A DNA stretch of 64,000 nt from the NCBI RefSeq assembly GCF_026340655.1, contig NZ_JAPEOZ010000001.1, positions 8,308,001 through 8,372,000 on the forward strand, given 5' to 3'. Each line of letters starts with the position of its first letter. Position 1 is the first letter of the stretch. Source of the stretch: Streptomyces sp. NBC_01275 (GTDB lineage: Bacteria; Actinomycetota; Actinomycetes; Streptomycetales; Streptomycetaceae). The translations under genes were made by a program, and so were the position numbers. Of the stretch, positions 1-8,628 are shown in pieces. The notes under the pieces are model-generated. The model worked only from the letters and a program-made list of their open reading frames with translations. It did not search any database and was not told where the DNA came from.

Positions 1-420
1 CGTCCGGGCCAGGGCCCGCTGGACGCGGTCGAGGTCGGCGAGGATCACGTCCAGCGTGCGCCGGGCGACCAGCATCGTCGCCGTGTCCAGGATGTCCTGG
101 CTGGTGGCGCCCCGGTGGACGTAGGGGCCGTACTCCGCGCCGACCGCCTTCGTCAGATCGGCGACCAGCGGGATCACCGGGTTGCCGCCGGAGCGGGCGC
201 GCTCGGCCAGGGAGCGGACGTCGAACGGGCGGGAGGCCGCCGCGGTCACCGCCGCCCCGGCCCCCTCCGGGGCCAGCCCCAGCGTCTCCTGCGCGCGGGT
301 CAGCGCGGCCTCCGCGTCGAGCAGCGCCCGCAGGCAGGCGTCGTCGGCGGTCGCGGAGGCGGCGGGGGAGCCGGTCCACCCCGGGGAGAGCAGACCGGCC
401 TGAGGCTGAGCAGCTGTCAC
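1..420 (-). CDS. pcaB: 3-carboxy-cis,cis-muconate cycloisomerase, N-terminal part (runs off the window)
   Basis: Catalyses lactonisation of 3-carboxy-cis,cis-muconate, the step after protocatechuate ring cleavage. Only the first 140 codons are present. They contain the fumarase/aspartase-superfamily segment GATSQDILDTA near residues 104-114, which is diagnostic for PcaB-type cycloisomerases. The start is the GTG whose bases overlap the TGA stop of pcaG (GTGA, positions 417-420), so it is translationally coupled. It is the next gene of the pca operon and should share the PcaV-controlled promoter near 4.6 kb. The C-terminus, including any fusion to pcaL, lies outside the window. Confidence 0.93.
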   Translation of the reverse strand, partial: MTAAQPQAGLLSPGWTGSPAASATADDACLRALLDAEAALTRAQETLGLAPEGAGAAVTAAASRPFDVRSLAERARSGGNPVIPLVADLTKAVGAEYGPYVHRGATSQDILDTATMLVARRTLDVILADLDRVQRALART

Positions 421-1022
421 TGGAACTCCAGGAAGACCGTCTCGCCTTCGCCCTGAAGGCGGATGTCGAAACGGTAGGCGCCCAGCGGGCCGTCCTGGGC
501 GATCAGCGTGTCGCGCCGCGCCGGGTCGACCCGCTTCAGCAGCGGGTCGGCGGCGAGCGCCGCGTCGTCGCCGGGCAGATAGATCCGGGTGTACAGGTGC
601 ACCAGCAGCCCGCGCGCGAACACGCAGACACTGAGGTGGGGAGCGCTGTTGCCGCGCGCTCCGGGCCGCAGGGTCCGTGCCGACCAGTGCCCGTTGGCAT
701 CGGTCTGGATCCGGCCCCACCCCGTGAACTCCACGCCGTTGCGGCCCAGGAAGCCGCCGGACGCCGGGTCGCGCCGCATCGAGCCGTCGACCCGGGGCAC
801 GTTGCCGTCCGGGTCGGCGCCCCACAGCTCCACGAACGCGTCCGGCAGCGGGTCGCCCTCGCCGTCGTACACGTACCCCTGAAGGGCGATGGCGTCCGGG
901 TGGCCGAGCGGAGCGATGTCCCCGCCGCCGGGAAACGGCAGAGCGTGGCCGTAGAAGGGGCCGACCGTGTGCGACGGGGTGGGGAGCACGGTCTCCGGAC
1001 GGCTCGTGTCGATCTTCGTCAT
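417..1022 (-). CDS. pcaG: Protocatechuate 3,4-dioxygenase alpha subunit
   Basis: Structural partner of PcaH in the non-haem Fe(III) intradiol dioxygenase that opens protocatechuate between the hydroxyls to 3-carboxy-cis,cis-muconate. The 201-residue protein has the intradiol beta-sandwich signatures (SHTVGPFYGHALPF near residue 18, then GYVYDGEGDPLPDAFVELW). It lacks the two iron-ligand histidines, as expected for an alpha chain. The ATG lies 7 bp after pcaH's stop, and the 3' end overlaps pcaB by four bases, consistent with one cistronic unit. Cytoplasmic. Confidence 0.95.
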   Translation of the reverse strand: MTKIDTSRPETVLPTPSHTVGPFYGHALPFPGGGDIAPLGHPDAIALQGYVYDGEGDPLPDAFVELWGADPDGNVPRVDGSMRRDPASGGFLGRNGVEFTGWGRIQTDANGHWSARTLRPGARGNSAPHLSVCVFARGLLVHLYTRIYLPGDDAALAADPLLKRVDPARRDTLIAQDGPLGAYRFDIRLQGEGETVFLEFQ

Positions 1023-1028
1023 GGCTGG

Positions 1029-1802
1029 TCAGCGTCCTTCTTCGATCCAGGTGGCGTGCGGCCCGTCGAGCACGATGTCCCAGTGGTAGCCCATCGAGAA
1101 CTCCGGCACGGACAGGCTGTGGTCGTAGGTCGCGACCAGCCGCTGCCGGGCCGCGTCGTCCGTCACCGACTGGATGATCGGGTCGTAGGGGAACAGCGGG
1201 TCGCTCGGGAAGTACATCTGCGTCACGAGCCGCTGGGTGAACGCCGTGCCGAACAGCGAGAAGTGGATGTGGGCCGGCCGCCAGGCGTTGACGTGCTGAC
1301 GCCACGGGTACGGGCCCGGCTGGACGGTGGTGAAGCGGTAGTGGCCGTCGCCGTCGGTCAGGGTGCGGCCGACACCGGTGAAGTTCGGGTCGAGCGGGGC
1401 GTCGTGCTGCTCACGCTGGTGCGCGTAGCGGCCCGCCGAGTTCGCCTGCCAGATCTCGACCAGCTGGCCCCGGATCGGACGGCCGTCGCGGTCCAGCAGC
1501 CGCCCGGAGACGGTGATCCGCTCACCGATCGGCTCGCCGTCGTGCTGCCGGGTCAGGTCGTTGTCGATCTCGGTGACGTCCCGCTCCCCGAAGGCGGGGG
1601 AGTGCAGCTCCACCAGCTCCGGGTCCTTCGTCACGTCGATGGTGACCGGCGGCTGCTTCGGGTGGCGCAGGACGGAGGAACGGTACGGCGCGTAGTCGCG
1701 GCGCGGCTGGTGCTCGAGCGGGGCGCCGTCGGCGATCCGCTTCTCGTACGCGGCGTGCTCGGCCGCGATCTCCCGGTCGATGTCGTGCTGCGTGAGTGTC
1801 AT
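1029..1802 (-). CDS. pcaH: Protocatechuate 3,4-dioxygenase beta (catalytic) subunit
   Basis: Catalytic chain of the intradiol dioxygenase. All four Fe(III) ligands can be placed: Tyr126 (SAGRY), Tyr165 (GPYPW), His178 and His180 (RPAHIHFS). Their spacing of 39, 13 and 2 residues matches Pseudomonas PcaH Tyr408/Tyr447/His460/His462. Length is 257 aa, normal for the family. The ATG is preceded by AGGAA at six bases. It is followed directly by pcaG, but separated from pcaF by 129 bp holding a dispersed Streptomyces repeat, an unusual gap in an otherwise overlapping operon. Confidence 0.96.
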   Translation of the reverse strand: MTLTQHDIDREIAAEHAAYEKRIADGAPLEHQPRRDYAPYRSSVLRHPKQPPVTIDVTKDPELVELHSPAFGERDVTEIDNDLTRQHDGEPIGERITVSGRLLDRDGRPIRGQLVEIWQANSAGRYAHQREQHDAPLDPNFTGVGRTLTDGDGHYRFTTVQPGPYPWRQHVNAWRPAHIHFSLFGTAFTQRLVTQMYFPSDPLFPYDPIIQSVTDDAARQRLVATYDHSLSVPEFSMGYHWDIVLDGPHATWIEEGR

Positions 1803-1838
1803 GGGGTTTCCTGGAGGTTCCGGACGGTCTCGTGAAAG

Positions 1839-1905
1839 TCAGGGGCTGTGGCGCGCCCTTGAGGGGCGCGGGGAACTGCGCGACCGGCCACGGACGGCCG
1901 GCATT
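1839..1905. repeat. Dispersed Streptomyces hairpin repeat inside the pca operon
   Basis: The segment contains CGCGCCC-TTGA-GGGGCGCGGGGAACTGC and then GACCGGCCACGGACGGCC. I recognise this GGGGCGCGGGGAACTGCGCGA core from many Streptomyces intergenic regions; that recognition is from memory, not a search. The first part folds into a 7-bp GC hairpin. It sits between pcaF (stop at 1932) and pcaH (start at 1802). It may damp or insulate expression, or simply be an old insertion. Confidence 0.7.
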
Positions 1906-1931
1906 CCCGAGCGGCGCCGCCGGCGGAGCGC

Positions 1932-3140
1932 CTAGCGTTCCAGTACGAGGGCGAGGCCCTGGCCGACGCCGATGCAGAGGGTGGCGACCCCGGTCCCGGA
2001 GCCGCGGCGGGCGAGCTGGTGGGCGACCGTGCCGGCGAGCCGGGCGCCGGACGCGCCGAGCGGATGGCCGAGGGCGATGGCGCCGCCCTGCGGATTGAGG
2101 ACCGCCGGGTCGAACTCGGGCCACTCGGCGACGCAGCCGAGCACCTGGGCGGCGAAGGCCTCGTTCAGCTCCAGCACGGACAGGTCGTCAAATCCCCTGC
2201 CCGCCTTGGCGAGTGCCCGATGGACCGCCTCGACGGGGGCGAGCCCGAAGTAGTCCGGGTCGATGGCCGAGACGCCGGTGGCGGAGATCCGGGCGAGGGG
2301 CTCGCGACCGGTGGCCCTCAGCCCCTCCTCGTCCACGAGGAGCAGCGCGGCGGCGCCGTCGTTCAGCGGCGAGGCGTTGCCCGCCGTGACCGTCCCTCCC
2401 TCGGCCTCCGTCCGGAAGGACGGCTTGAGCTTCGCCATCGCCTCCAGGGACGCGTCCGGCCGTACGCACTCGTCGGCGGCGAAGACCACCGGGTCGCCCT
2501 TGCGGCGGGGGAGGGAGAGAGGCGCGAGCTCGGCGTCGAACAGGCCCGCCTGCTGGGCGGCGGCGGCCTTGCGGTGGCTGTGCAGGGCGAACTCGTCCTG
2601 CTGCTCGCGGCTGATCTTGTGCTTGTCGGCGATGCGTTCCGCCGACTCGCCCAGCGGGATCGTCCACTGGGGGTCCATCCCCGGGTTGACCATCCGCCAG
2701 CCCAGCGTGGTCGAGTACAGCTCGGCGTGCCCGGCCGGGAACGCCCGGTCCGACTTCGGCAGAACGTAGGGCGCGCGGGTCATCGACTCCACGCCCCCGG
2801 CCAGGGCGACGGAGGCGTCCCCGACCGCGATGGCGCGGGCCGCCTGGATGACCGCCTCCAGCCCGGAGGCGCACAGCCGGTTGACCGTGACGCCCGGCAC
2901 GGAGGTGGGCAGGCCCGCGAGGAGCGCGGCCATCCGGCCGACGTTGCGGTTCTCCTCGCCCGCGCCGTTGGCGTTGCCGAAGTAGACGTCCTCGATCAGG
3001 GCCGGGTCCAGGTCCGGGGTGCGGGCGAGGAGTTCACGGATGGCGTGGGCGGCGAGGTCGTCGGGGCGCACCGACGCCAGGCCGCCGTTGTAGCGGCCGA
3101 TCGGGGTGCGGACCGCGTCGACGATGTACACGTCCTTCAT
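1932..3140 (-). CDS. pcaF: Beta-ketoadipyl-CoA thiolase
   Basis: Thiolase that splits 3-oxoadipyl-CoA with CoA into succinyl-CoA and acetyl-CoA, the last step of the pathway. The 402-residue chain shows the thiolase nucleophile Cys90 in [11 protein letters not shown], the NEAF motif, [10 protein letters not shown] and the C-terminal CIGVGQG with the second catalytic Cys. The ATG at 3140 overlaps the stop of pcaJ (ATGA), and the chain begins [15 protein letters not shown] as in other thiolases. An upstream in-frame extension to 3305 is rejected because it lies inside pcaJ. Confidence 0.95.
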   Translation of the reverse strand: MKDVYIVDAVRTPIGRYNGGLASVRPDDLAAHAIRELLARTPDLDPALIEDVYFGNANGAGEENRNVGRMAALLAGLPTSVPGVTVNRLCASGLEAVIQAARAIAVGDASVALAGGVESMTRAPYVLPKSDRAFPAGHAELYSTTLGWRMVNPGMDPQWTIPLGESAERIADKHKISREQQDEFALHSHRKAAAAQQAGLFDAELAPLSLPRRKGDPVVFAADECVRPDASLEAMAKLKPSFRTEAEGGTVTAGNASPLNDGAAALLLVDEEGLRATGREPLARISATGVSAIDPDYFGLAPVEAVHRALAKAGRGFDDLSVLELNEAFAAQVLGCVAEWPEFDPAVLNPQGGAIALGHPLGASGARLAGTVAHQLARRGSGTGVATLCIGVGQGLALVLER

Positions 3141-3802
3141 GACCGGACCTCCTCGGCGGTACGGATCTGCGGGCTGACGTGGACCTTCGCGGCGGTCTTC
3201 GCCGCGATCTCCTCGGATGTGACGCCCGGCGCGGTCTCCAGCAGCACCAGTCCGTCGTCGGTGACGTCGAGGACGCCGAGATCGGTGATGATCCGGTTCA
3301 CGCACGCCTTCCCGGTCAGCGGCAGCGCGCAGTCGGCGAGGATCTTGGGGCTGCCGTCCTTGGCGGTGTGGGTCATCACGACGATGACCGTGCGGGCCCC
3401 GTGCACCAGGTCCATCGCACCGCCGATCCCGGTGATCATCTTGCCGGGGATCGCCCAGTTCGCCAGGTCGCCCCGCTCGGAGACCTGCATCGCGCCCAGC
3501 ACGGCCACGTCGATGTGCCCGCCGCGGATCATGCCGAAGGAGAGCGCCGAGTCGAAGAAGGACGCGCCCGGCAGGACCGTCACGGTCTCCTTGCCGGCGT
3601 TGATCAGGTCCGGGTCGACCTGGTCCTCGGTGGGGTAGGGGCCGGTGCCGAGGATGCCGTTCTCGCTCTCCAGCACCACCTCGACGTCGGCGGGGAGGTA
3701 GTTGGGGATCAGGGTCGGCAGTCCGATGCCGAGATTGACGTACTGGCCGTCCTTCAGCTCGCGCGCGGCGCGGGCCGCCATCTCCTCGCGTGTCCAGGCC
3801 AT
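3137..3802 (-). CDS. pcaJ: 3-oxoadipate CoA-transferase, beta subunit
   Basis: Together with PcaI it moves CoA from succinyl-CoA to beta-ketoadipate. The 221-residue chain carries the family SENG motif with the glutamate (about residue 47) that forms the enzyme-CoA thioester, in the context [14 protein letters not shown]. The ATG at 3802 shares one base with the stop of pcaI, and the 3' end overlaps pcaF by four bases, so I-J-F are coupled. Length is typical for the small subunit. Confidence 0.95.
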   Translation of the reverse strand: MAWTREEMAARAARELKDGQYVNLGIGLPTLIPNYLPADVEVVLESENGILGTGPYPTEDQVDPDLINAGKETVTVLPGASFFDSALSFGMIRGGHIDVAVLGAMQVSERGDLANWAIPGKMITGIGGAMDLVHGARTVIVVMTHTAKDGSPKILADCALPLTGKACVNRIITDLGVLDVTDDGLVLLETAPGVTSEEIAAKTAAKVHVSPQIRTAEEVRS

Positions 3803-4557
3803 CACTCGCTCACCGTCCGCTGCTCGATCTTCTTGTCGGCCGCCTGCTCGGGGGTCAGCGCGATCACCCGCTGCACGAAGACGCCGGGCAGATGCACCGC
3901 GTCCGGGTCGATCGCGCCGGGCTCGACGAGCTCCTCGACCTCGGCGATCGTGATCCGCCCGGCCATCGCGGAGAGCGGGTTGAAGTTCCGGGACGACCTG
4001 TTGAACACGAGGTTGCCGTGCCGGTCGCCCTTCGCGGCCCTGACCAGCGCGAAGTCGGTGCGGATACCGTGCTCCAGCACATGCTCCACGCCGTCGAACT
4101 CCCGTACCTCCTTCGGCGGCGAGGCCAGTGCGACCCCGCCCTCGCCGTCGTAGCGCCACGGCAGTCCGCCCTCGGCGACCTGGGTGCCCACGCCGGCGGG
4201 GGTGTAGAAGGCGGGGATGCCCGCGCCGCCGGCCCGCAGCCGCTCGGCCAGCGTGCCCTGGGGGATCATCTCGACCTCGAGCTCGCCGGCCAGGTACTGG
4301 CGCGCGAACTCCTTGTTCCCCCCGATGTAGGAACCGGTCACCCGGGCGATCCGCCCGGCGGCGAGCAGGACCGCGAGGCCCGACTCCATCGCCCCGCAGT
4401 TGTTGGAGACGACCGACAGGCCGGTGACGCCCCGCTCGTACAGGGCCTGGATGAGGACGTTCGGCACGCCGCTCAGCCCGAAGCCGCCGACGGCGAGCGT
4501 GGCGCCGTCGGGCACATCGGCCACCGCCTCGGCGGCCGTGCGGACCACTTTGTCCAT
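3802..4557 (-). CDS. pcaI: 3-oxoadipate CoA-transferase, alpha subunit
   Basis: First gene of the protocatechuate operon and partner of PcaJ. The 251-residue product begins [27 protein letters not shown], containing the glycine-rich CoA-binding motif of family I CoA transferases. The ATG at 4557 is preceded by GAGGGAG at good spacing, so a longer reading to 4605 is rejected. The gene diverges from the MarR-type regulator at 4707, and the 150-bp gap carries the candidate operator and promoter. Confidence 0.95.
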   Translation of the reverse strand: MDKVVRTAAEAVADVPDGATLAVGGFGLSGVPNVLIQALYERGVTGLSVVSNNCGAMESGLAVLLAAGRIARVTGSYIGGNKEFARQYLAGELEVEMIPQGTLAERLRAGGAGIPAFYTPAGVGTQVAEGGLPWRYDGEGGVALASPPKEVREFDGVEHVLEHGIRTDFALVRAAKGDRHGNLVFNRSSRNFNPLSAMAGRITIAEVEELVEPGAIDPDAVHLPGVFVQRVIALTPEQAADKKIEQRTVSE

Positions 4558-4597
4558 CAGGGAAGCTCCCTCTCGTCCGAGCCGATTAGTCAGGGCA

Positions 4598-4652
4598 CTG
4601 AGCATTTCAGCGATGTTTCCCTCACGCTGCCACTGGACGGTGATGGCGTCAA
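4598..4652 (-). promoter_or_regulatory. Candidate pca operon promoter and PcaV operator
   Basis: On the minus strand TTGACG (4647-4652) is separated by exactly 17 bp from CAGCGT (4624-4629), a reasonable Streptomyces -35/-10 pair pointing at pcaI. Just downstream is the inverted repeat CTGA-N5-TCAG (4598-4610), which a MarR dimer could bind to block transcription. Divergent autoregulated MarR/pca arrangements with protocatechuate as inducer are established for S. coelicolor PcaV. The exact sites here are inferred. Confidence 0.45.
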
Positions 4653-4706
4653 GGACGAGTATCGTTCAGTACACATACGAATATGATGACGATCTCGGGA
4701 GCACAC

Positions 4707-5177
4707 ATGGCCGCGGTGGACCTCGGCAGTCACCCCGGGCACCTGGCCCGGCGGCTGCAGCAGGCGCACTATCTGCTCTGGAACACGATGGTCTCCGAGG
4801 AGATCACCTCGCCGCAGTTCGCGGTCCTCAACGCGCTCGTCGCCGAGCCGGGCCTCGACCAGCGCACGGTGGGGGAGCGGGTGGGGCTCGACCGCTCCAC
4901 CGTCGCCGAGGTGATCAGCCGGCTCGACCGCCGAGGCCTGCTCGGCAAGGTCCGCGACCCGCAGGACGGACGCCGCTTCCTGCTGCGGCTCACGGACGAC
5001 GGCCTGCGCACCCACCGCAAGCTGACCGTGCGCACGGCCCGGATGAACCAGGTCTTCCTCTCCCCGCTCTCGGCCCAGGAACAGACCCTGTTCCTCGAGC
5101 TCATCCAGCGCGTCTCGGACGCGGCGGAGGACCTGCGCAACCCGGGTGAGCCGCTCGACCAGGGAGTCACCGCCTGA
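4707..5177 (+). CDS. pcaV: MarR-family repressor of the protocatechuate operon (PcaV type)
   Basis: Predicted protocatechuate-responsive repressor. The 156-residue protein has the MarR winged helix (LDQRTVGERVGLDRSTVAEVISRLDRRGLL, then the wing RDPQDGRRFLL). I chose ATG 4707 because GGGAG lies five bases upstream; this start also puts an arginine at residue 15 (HLARR), the residue I recall as important in S. coelicolor PcaV. Two ATGs at 4683/4686 have no ribosome binding site. It diverges from pcaI. The last codons run into a 20-bp tandem repeat. Confidence 0.88.
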   Translation: MAAVDLGSHPGHLARRLQQAHYLLWNTMVSEEITSPQFAVLNALVAEPGLDQRTVGERVGLDRSTVAEVISRLDRRGLLGKVRDPQDGRRFLLRLTDDGLRTHRKLTVRTARMNQVFLSPLSAQEQTLFLELIQRVSDAAEDLRNPGEPLDQGVTA

Positions 5178-5224
5178 GTCAGGGAGTCACGGCCTGAGTC
5201 AGGGAGTCACGGCCTGATTCAGGG
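5161..5224. repeat. 20-bp direct tandem repeat, three copies
   Basis: Three units of 20 bp begin at 5161, 5181 and 5201 (agggagtcacggcctgagtc), followed by a partial fourth. The first unit contains the end of pcaV and the last contains the stop of the convergent DUF3048 gene. Units differ at only two or three positions, so the array is probably recent slippage. Confidence 0.9.
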
Positions 5225-6265
5225 CGCCTCCGCGAACACGACCCACACCTGGCCTGCGGCGAAGTCGACCTGCCGGCCGTCGTTGGCGGTGAAGTCCGTG
5301 CCGTCCGTGGCCGTCGGACGCTTCCAGCGCACGTCGTAGGCGCGCCCGTCGCGCAGCACCTCCGCCGTCCCCGACCCGACCGTCTCGGTGTACGGCGTGT
5401 TGTTGCCGAGGAAGTCGTGGAAGGCCGACGCGTGCACCTTCACGTACTGCACCACCACCGTCGCCGGGGCCATCCGCTGCCCGTCGGCCGTGACGGCCGG
5501 CGTGCCGTCCATCGACACCAGCCAGCGCGTCCGGCTCGCGGACCAGGAGAAGGTGAAGCGGGCCCCCGGGTAGCGCACGGTGCGCGAAGCGACCGGTCGT
5601 CCGTCGGCAGGCGCGGGGCCGTAGCGGAAGCCGGTGGTCAGCGCGGCCGGGCCCGGCGCGGAGGGCAGCAGCGGGCCGGGGCGCAGGTAGAGGTTGTGCG
5701 GTACGGGCCTGTCACTGCCGCGGACATAGGCGCCGGACGCGTCCTCGGGCGTCACGGCCTTCAGCGGGGCCTTGTCTATCAGCGGCAGCAGCTTGCTCTG
5801 CGCCCCGGAGAACGCCAGCACCGGCTGGTCGAACTGGCGCAACAGCTCCAGATCGGACTCACGGGCGCTGCGCACCGGCCCGACCGCCTTCGGCAGCTTG
5901 CTCGCGTACACGGCCATCAGCCGGCTCAGTCCGCCCTCGACCTGCTCGACGTACACGACGTCCGCGGAGTCGACGCCGGTCTGCGGCCGGGCCGCCACCG
6001 CGTTGTCGATCTTCACGGCGAGCACCGAGCCGACGGCGGCGGTGGGGCTCGCACCGGTGGGGGTCGGCTTCGGCCCGTGACTCCGTCCGTCGTCGCCGGA
6101 GCCGGGCGCGCCCGTGCAGCCCGCGGCCAGGGACACCGCCATCGTGGCGGCCAGCAGGGCCGCCGCGGTGACGGCGGTGCGTCTCCTGCCCGTCGTAGCC
6201 CCTGCCGTCGCTCCGTCCGCCGAGGTCCCGTCCGCCGAAGTCCCGTCCGCCGTGGTCACGCCCAT
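5219..6265 (-). CDS. DUF3048 (YerB-like) putative lipoprotein
   Basis: Predicted exported lipoprotein of unknown function. After a basic TTGRRR segment there is a hydrophobic stretch ending in the lipobox LAAGC; the mature part matches DUF3048 (YerB-like) in features such as AVKIDNAVAARPQTGVDSADVVYVEQVEGG, GPVRSARESD and a C-terminal GQVWVVF. The start at 6265 (348 aa) has GGGGTGG six bases upstream; an in-frame ATG at 6340 has no clear site. The N-terminus contains a short Thr/Ala/Asp-Gly repeat (TSADG). It is convergent with pcaV and not obviously linked to it. Confidence 0.75.
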   Translation of the reverse strand: MGVTTADGTSADGTSADGATAGATTGRRRTAVTAAALLAATMAVSLAAGCTGAPGSGDDGRSHGPKPTPTGASPTAAVGSVLAVKIDNAVAARPQTGVDSADVVYVEQVEGGLSRLMAVYASKLPKAVGPVRSARESDLELLRQFDQPVLAFSGAQSKLLPLIDKAPLKAVTPEDASGAYVRGSDRPVPHNLYLRPGPLLPSAPGPAALTTGFRYGPAPADGRPVASRTVRYPGARFTFSWSASRTRWLVSMDGTPAVTADGQRMAPATVVVQYVKVHASAFHDFLGNNTPYTETVGSGTAEVLRDGRAYDVRWKRPTATDGTDFTANDGRQVDFAAGQVWVVFAEAP

Positions 6266-6418
6266 CGTTGCCACCCCGTCCGCCGTCGCCAGCCGGCCCC
6301 GATGGTTCGATTGTGCGCCTGTTTGTTCGCGACTGCCCATACAGGGTTGTTTCTGATCGGGCTCGCTGGAATGCGCCGATCAGGTCATGCGGCGTGCGTG
6401 CTACGGCTACGGCTACGG

Positions 6419-7498
6419 CTACGGGTTCGCGGGCGGTGTCCCCAGGATCTCCGCGAGGTCGTAGCCCACCGGCTCCTCCAACTGCGCGTACGTGCAGCTC
6501 TGCGGGGTCCGGTCCGGCCGCCAGCGCCGGAAGCGGGCCGTGTGCCGAAACCGCGCCCCGTTCTCCATGTGGTCGTACGCGACCTCGGCCACCCGCTCGG
6601 GCCGCAGCGGCACCCAGGACAGGTCCTTCTTGCCCGACCAGCGGCTCGGCGCACCGGGCAGCCGTGCCGTCTCGTGCGCGGCCTCGTCCGACCAGGCCGC
6701 CCACGGATGCCCGGCGGCGTCCGCCATCCGCAGCGGCTCCAGCTCCTCGATCAGCTCGGCCCGGCGCTTCATGGGGAAGGCGGCGGACACGCCGACGTGC
6801 TGGAGGACGCCCCGGTCGTCGTGCAGACCCAGCAGCAGCGAGCCGACCACCGGCCCGCTCTTGTGCAAGCGGTATCCCGCGACGACCACGTCCGCGGTGC
6901 GCTCGTGCTTGATCTTGAACATGGCGCGCTCGTCCTGGCGGTAACGCAGCGTAAGCGGTTTCGCGATCACGCCGTCCAGCCCCGCGCCCTCGTACTCCTC
7001 GAACCACCGCCGCGCCACCTCGACGTCCCGCGTCGCCGGCGCGACATGCACCGGCGCGCTCACCCCGTCCAGCGCCCTGGTCAGCAACTCCCGCCGGTCG
7101 CTCAGCTCCACGTCGAGCAGCGACTCGTCGGCCAGCGCCAGCAGATCGAAGGCGACGAACGACGCCGGGGTCCGCTCGGCGAGCGTGCGCACCCGGGAGT
7201 CCGCCGGGTGGATGCGCTCGGTGAGCGCGTCGAAGTCGAGCCGCCCCTCGCGCGCGATCACGATCTCCCCGTCCAGCACACACCGCTCGGGCACCCGCTC
7301 CCGCAGCGCCGCCACCAGCTCCGGGAAGTACCTGGTAAGCGGTTTCCCGGTCCGGCTGCCCAGCTCGACCTCGTCCCCGTCACGGAACACGATCGCCCGG
7401 AAGCCGTCCCACTTCGCCTCGTACTGCATGCCCGGCGGAATCGCCGCCACCGACTTGGCGAGCATCGGCTTCACGGGCGGCATCACCGGCAGATCCAT
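6419..7498 (-). CDS. ATP-dependent DNA ligase (LigC-like)
   Basis: Seals nicks in DNA using ATP; a stand-alone version of the ligase module of bacterial LigD. The adenylation motif EAKWDGFR places the nucleotidyl lysine at Lys29. Motifs for the OB-fold domain follow (DGEIV, GLDGVIAKP, FKIKHERTADVVVAGY). At 359 aa it is normal for Streptomyces LigC. It is divergent from a LigD-type polymerase gene 74 bp away, so the two probably act together in double-strand break or base repair. No Ku gene is in the window. Confidence 0.92.
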   Translation of the reverse strand: MDLPVMPPVKPMLAKSVAAIPPGMQYEAKWDGFRAIVFRDGDEVELGSRTGKPLTRYFPELVAALRERVPERCVLDGEIVIAREGRLDFDALTERIHPADSRVRTLAERTPASFVAFDLLALADESLLDVELSDRRELLTRALDGVSAPVHVAPATRDVEVARRWFEEYEGAGLDGVIAKPLTLRYRQDERAMFKIKHERTADVVVAGYRLHKSGPVVGSLLLGLHDDRGVLQHVGVSAAFPMKRRAELIEELEPLRMADAAGHPWAAWSDEAAHETARLPGAPSRWSGKKDLSWVPLRPERVAEVAYDHMENGARFRHTARFRRWRPDRTPQSCTYAQLEEPVGYDLAEILGTPPANP

Positions 7499-7572
7499 GC
7501 TCCGATTCTGCGCGCCGATCGCCGCACCCGCCCGGTATGCGAGCTTTCGGAGGTGCGCCTACCGTGGCTCGC

Positions 7573-8628
7573 ATGGGCGATGCGGTGGAACTGGAGGCGG
7601 GCGGCCGGACCGTGCGGCTGTCCAGCCCGGACAAGGTCTTCTTTCCGGAGCGCGGCTTCACCAAGCTGGACCTGGCCCGGTACTACGTCGCCGTCGGCCC
7701 CGGCATCCTGCGCGCCCTGCGCAACCGCCCCACGACCCTGGAGCGCTACCCGGACGGCGTGAGCGGGGAGTCCTTCTTCCAGAAGCGCGCGCCGAAGAAC
7801 ATGCCGGACTGGATCCCGACCGCCCACATCACCTTTCCCAGCGGGCGCAGCGCCGACGAGATGTGCCCCACCGAGGAGGCGGCGGTGCTGTGGGCCGCCC
7901 AGTACGGCACGCTCACCTTCCACCCCTGGCCGGTGCGCCGCGACGACGTCGACCGTCCCGACGAACTGCGCATCGACCTCGACCCGCAGCCCGGCACCGA
8001 CTACGACGACGCCGTCCGCGCCGCCCATGAACTGCGCGCCGTCCTCGACGAGTTCGGCGGTCTGCGCGGCTGGCCCAAGACCTCCGGCGGGCGTGGCCTG
8101 CATGTGTTCGTGCCGATCGAGCCCCGCTGGACCTTCACCCAGGTCCGGCGCGCCGCCATCGCCGTCGGCCGGGAGATGGAGCGCCGGATGCCGGACCACG
8201 TGACCATCAAGTGGTGGAAGGAGGAGCGGGGCGAACGCATCTTCGTCGACTACAACCAGACCGCCCGCGACCGCACGATCGCCTCCGCCTACTCGGTACG
8301 GCCGCGTCCGCACGCCCCGGTCTCCGCACCCCTGCGCTGGGAGGAGGTGGGCGAGGCGCATCCCCAGGACTTCGACCTCGCGACGATGCCGGCCCGCTTC
8401 GCCGAACTCGGCGACGTGCACGCGGACATGGACGACCACGCCTTCTCCCTCGACGCGCTCCTCGAACTGGCGCGCAGGGACGAGCACGAGCACGGGCTCG
8501 GCGACCTGCCGTACCCGCCCGAGTACCCGAAGATGCCGGGGGAGCCCAAGCGGGTGCAGCCCAGCCGGGCCAGGAAGGAGGCGCCCCCGTCGTCGCAGGC
8601 GCCTCCCTCGGGGACTACAACTCCCTGA
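7573..8628 (+). CDS. LigD-type primase-polymerase (PolDom)
   Basis: Archaeo-eukaryotic-primase-fold polymerase that fills gaps with preference for ribonucleotides in bacterial end joining. Catalytic carboxylates sit in the family's DxD (Asp135, Asp137 in RIDLDPQP) with a third near Asp226 (FVDYNQ). SGGRGLHVF (His177) binds the triphosphate. Length is 351 aa, with a disordered Lys/Pro tail. The ATG is seven bases after TACCGT and lacks a ribosome binding site, suggesting a leaderless mRNA. An upstream ATG at 7537 is less likely. Confidence 0.9.
   Translation: MGDAVELEAGGRTVRLSSPDKVFFPERGFTKLDLARYYVAVGPGILRALRNRPTTLERYPDGVSGESFFQKRAPKNMPDWIPTAHITFPSGRSADEMCPTEEAAVLWAAQYGTLTFHPWPVRRDDVDRPDELRIDLDPQPGTDYDDAVRAAHELRAVLDEFGGLRGWPKTSGGRGLHVFVPIEPRWTFTQVRRAAIAVGREMERRMPDHVTIKWWKEERGERIFVDYNQTARDRTIASAYSVRPRPHAPVSAPLRWEEVGEAHPQDFDLATMPARFAELGDVHADMDDHAFSLDALLELARRDEHEHGLGDLPYPPEYPKMPGEPKRVQPSRARKEAPPSSQAPPSGTTTP

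Noticed and set aside
597..1835. A 412-codon plus-strand reading through pcaG and pcaH
   Set aside because: Antisense to two recognisable dioxygenase subunits and without any domain pattern.
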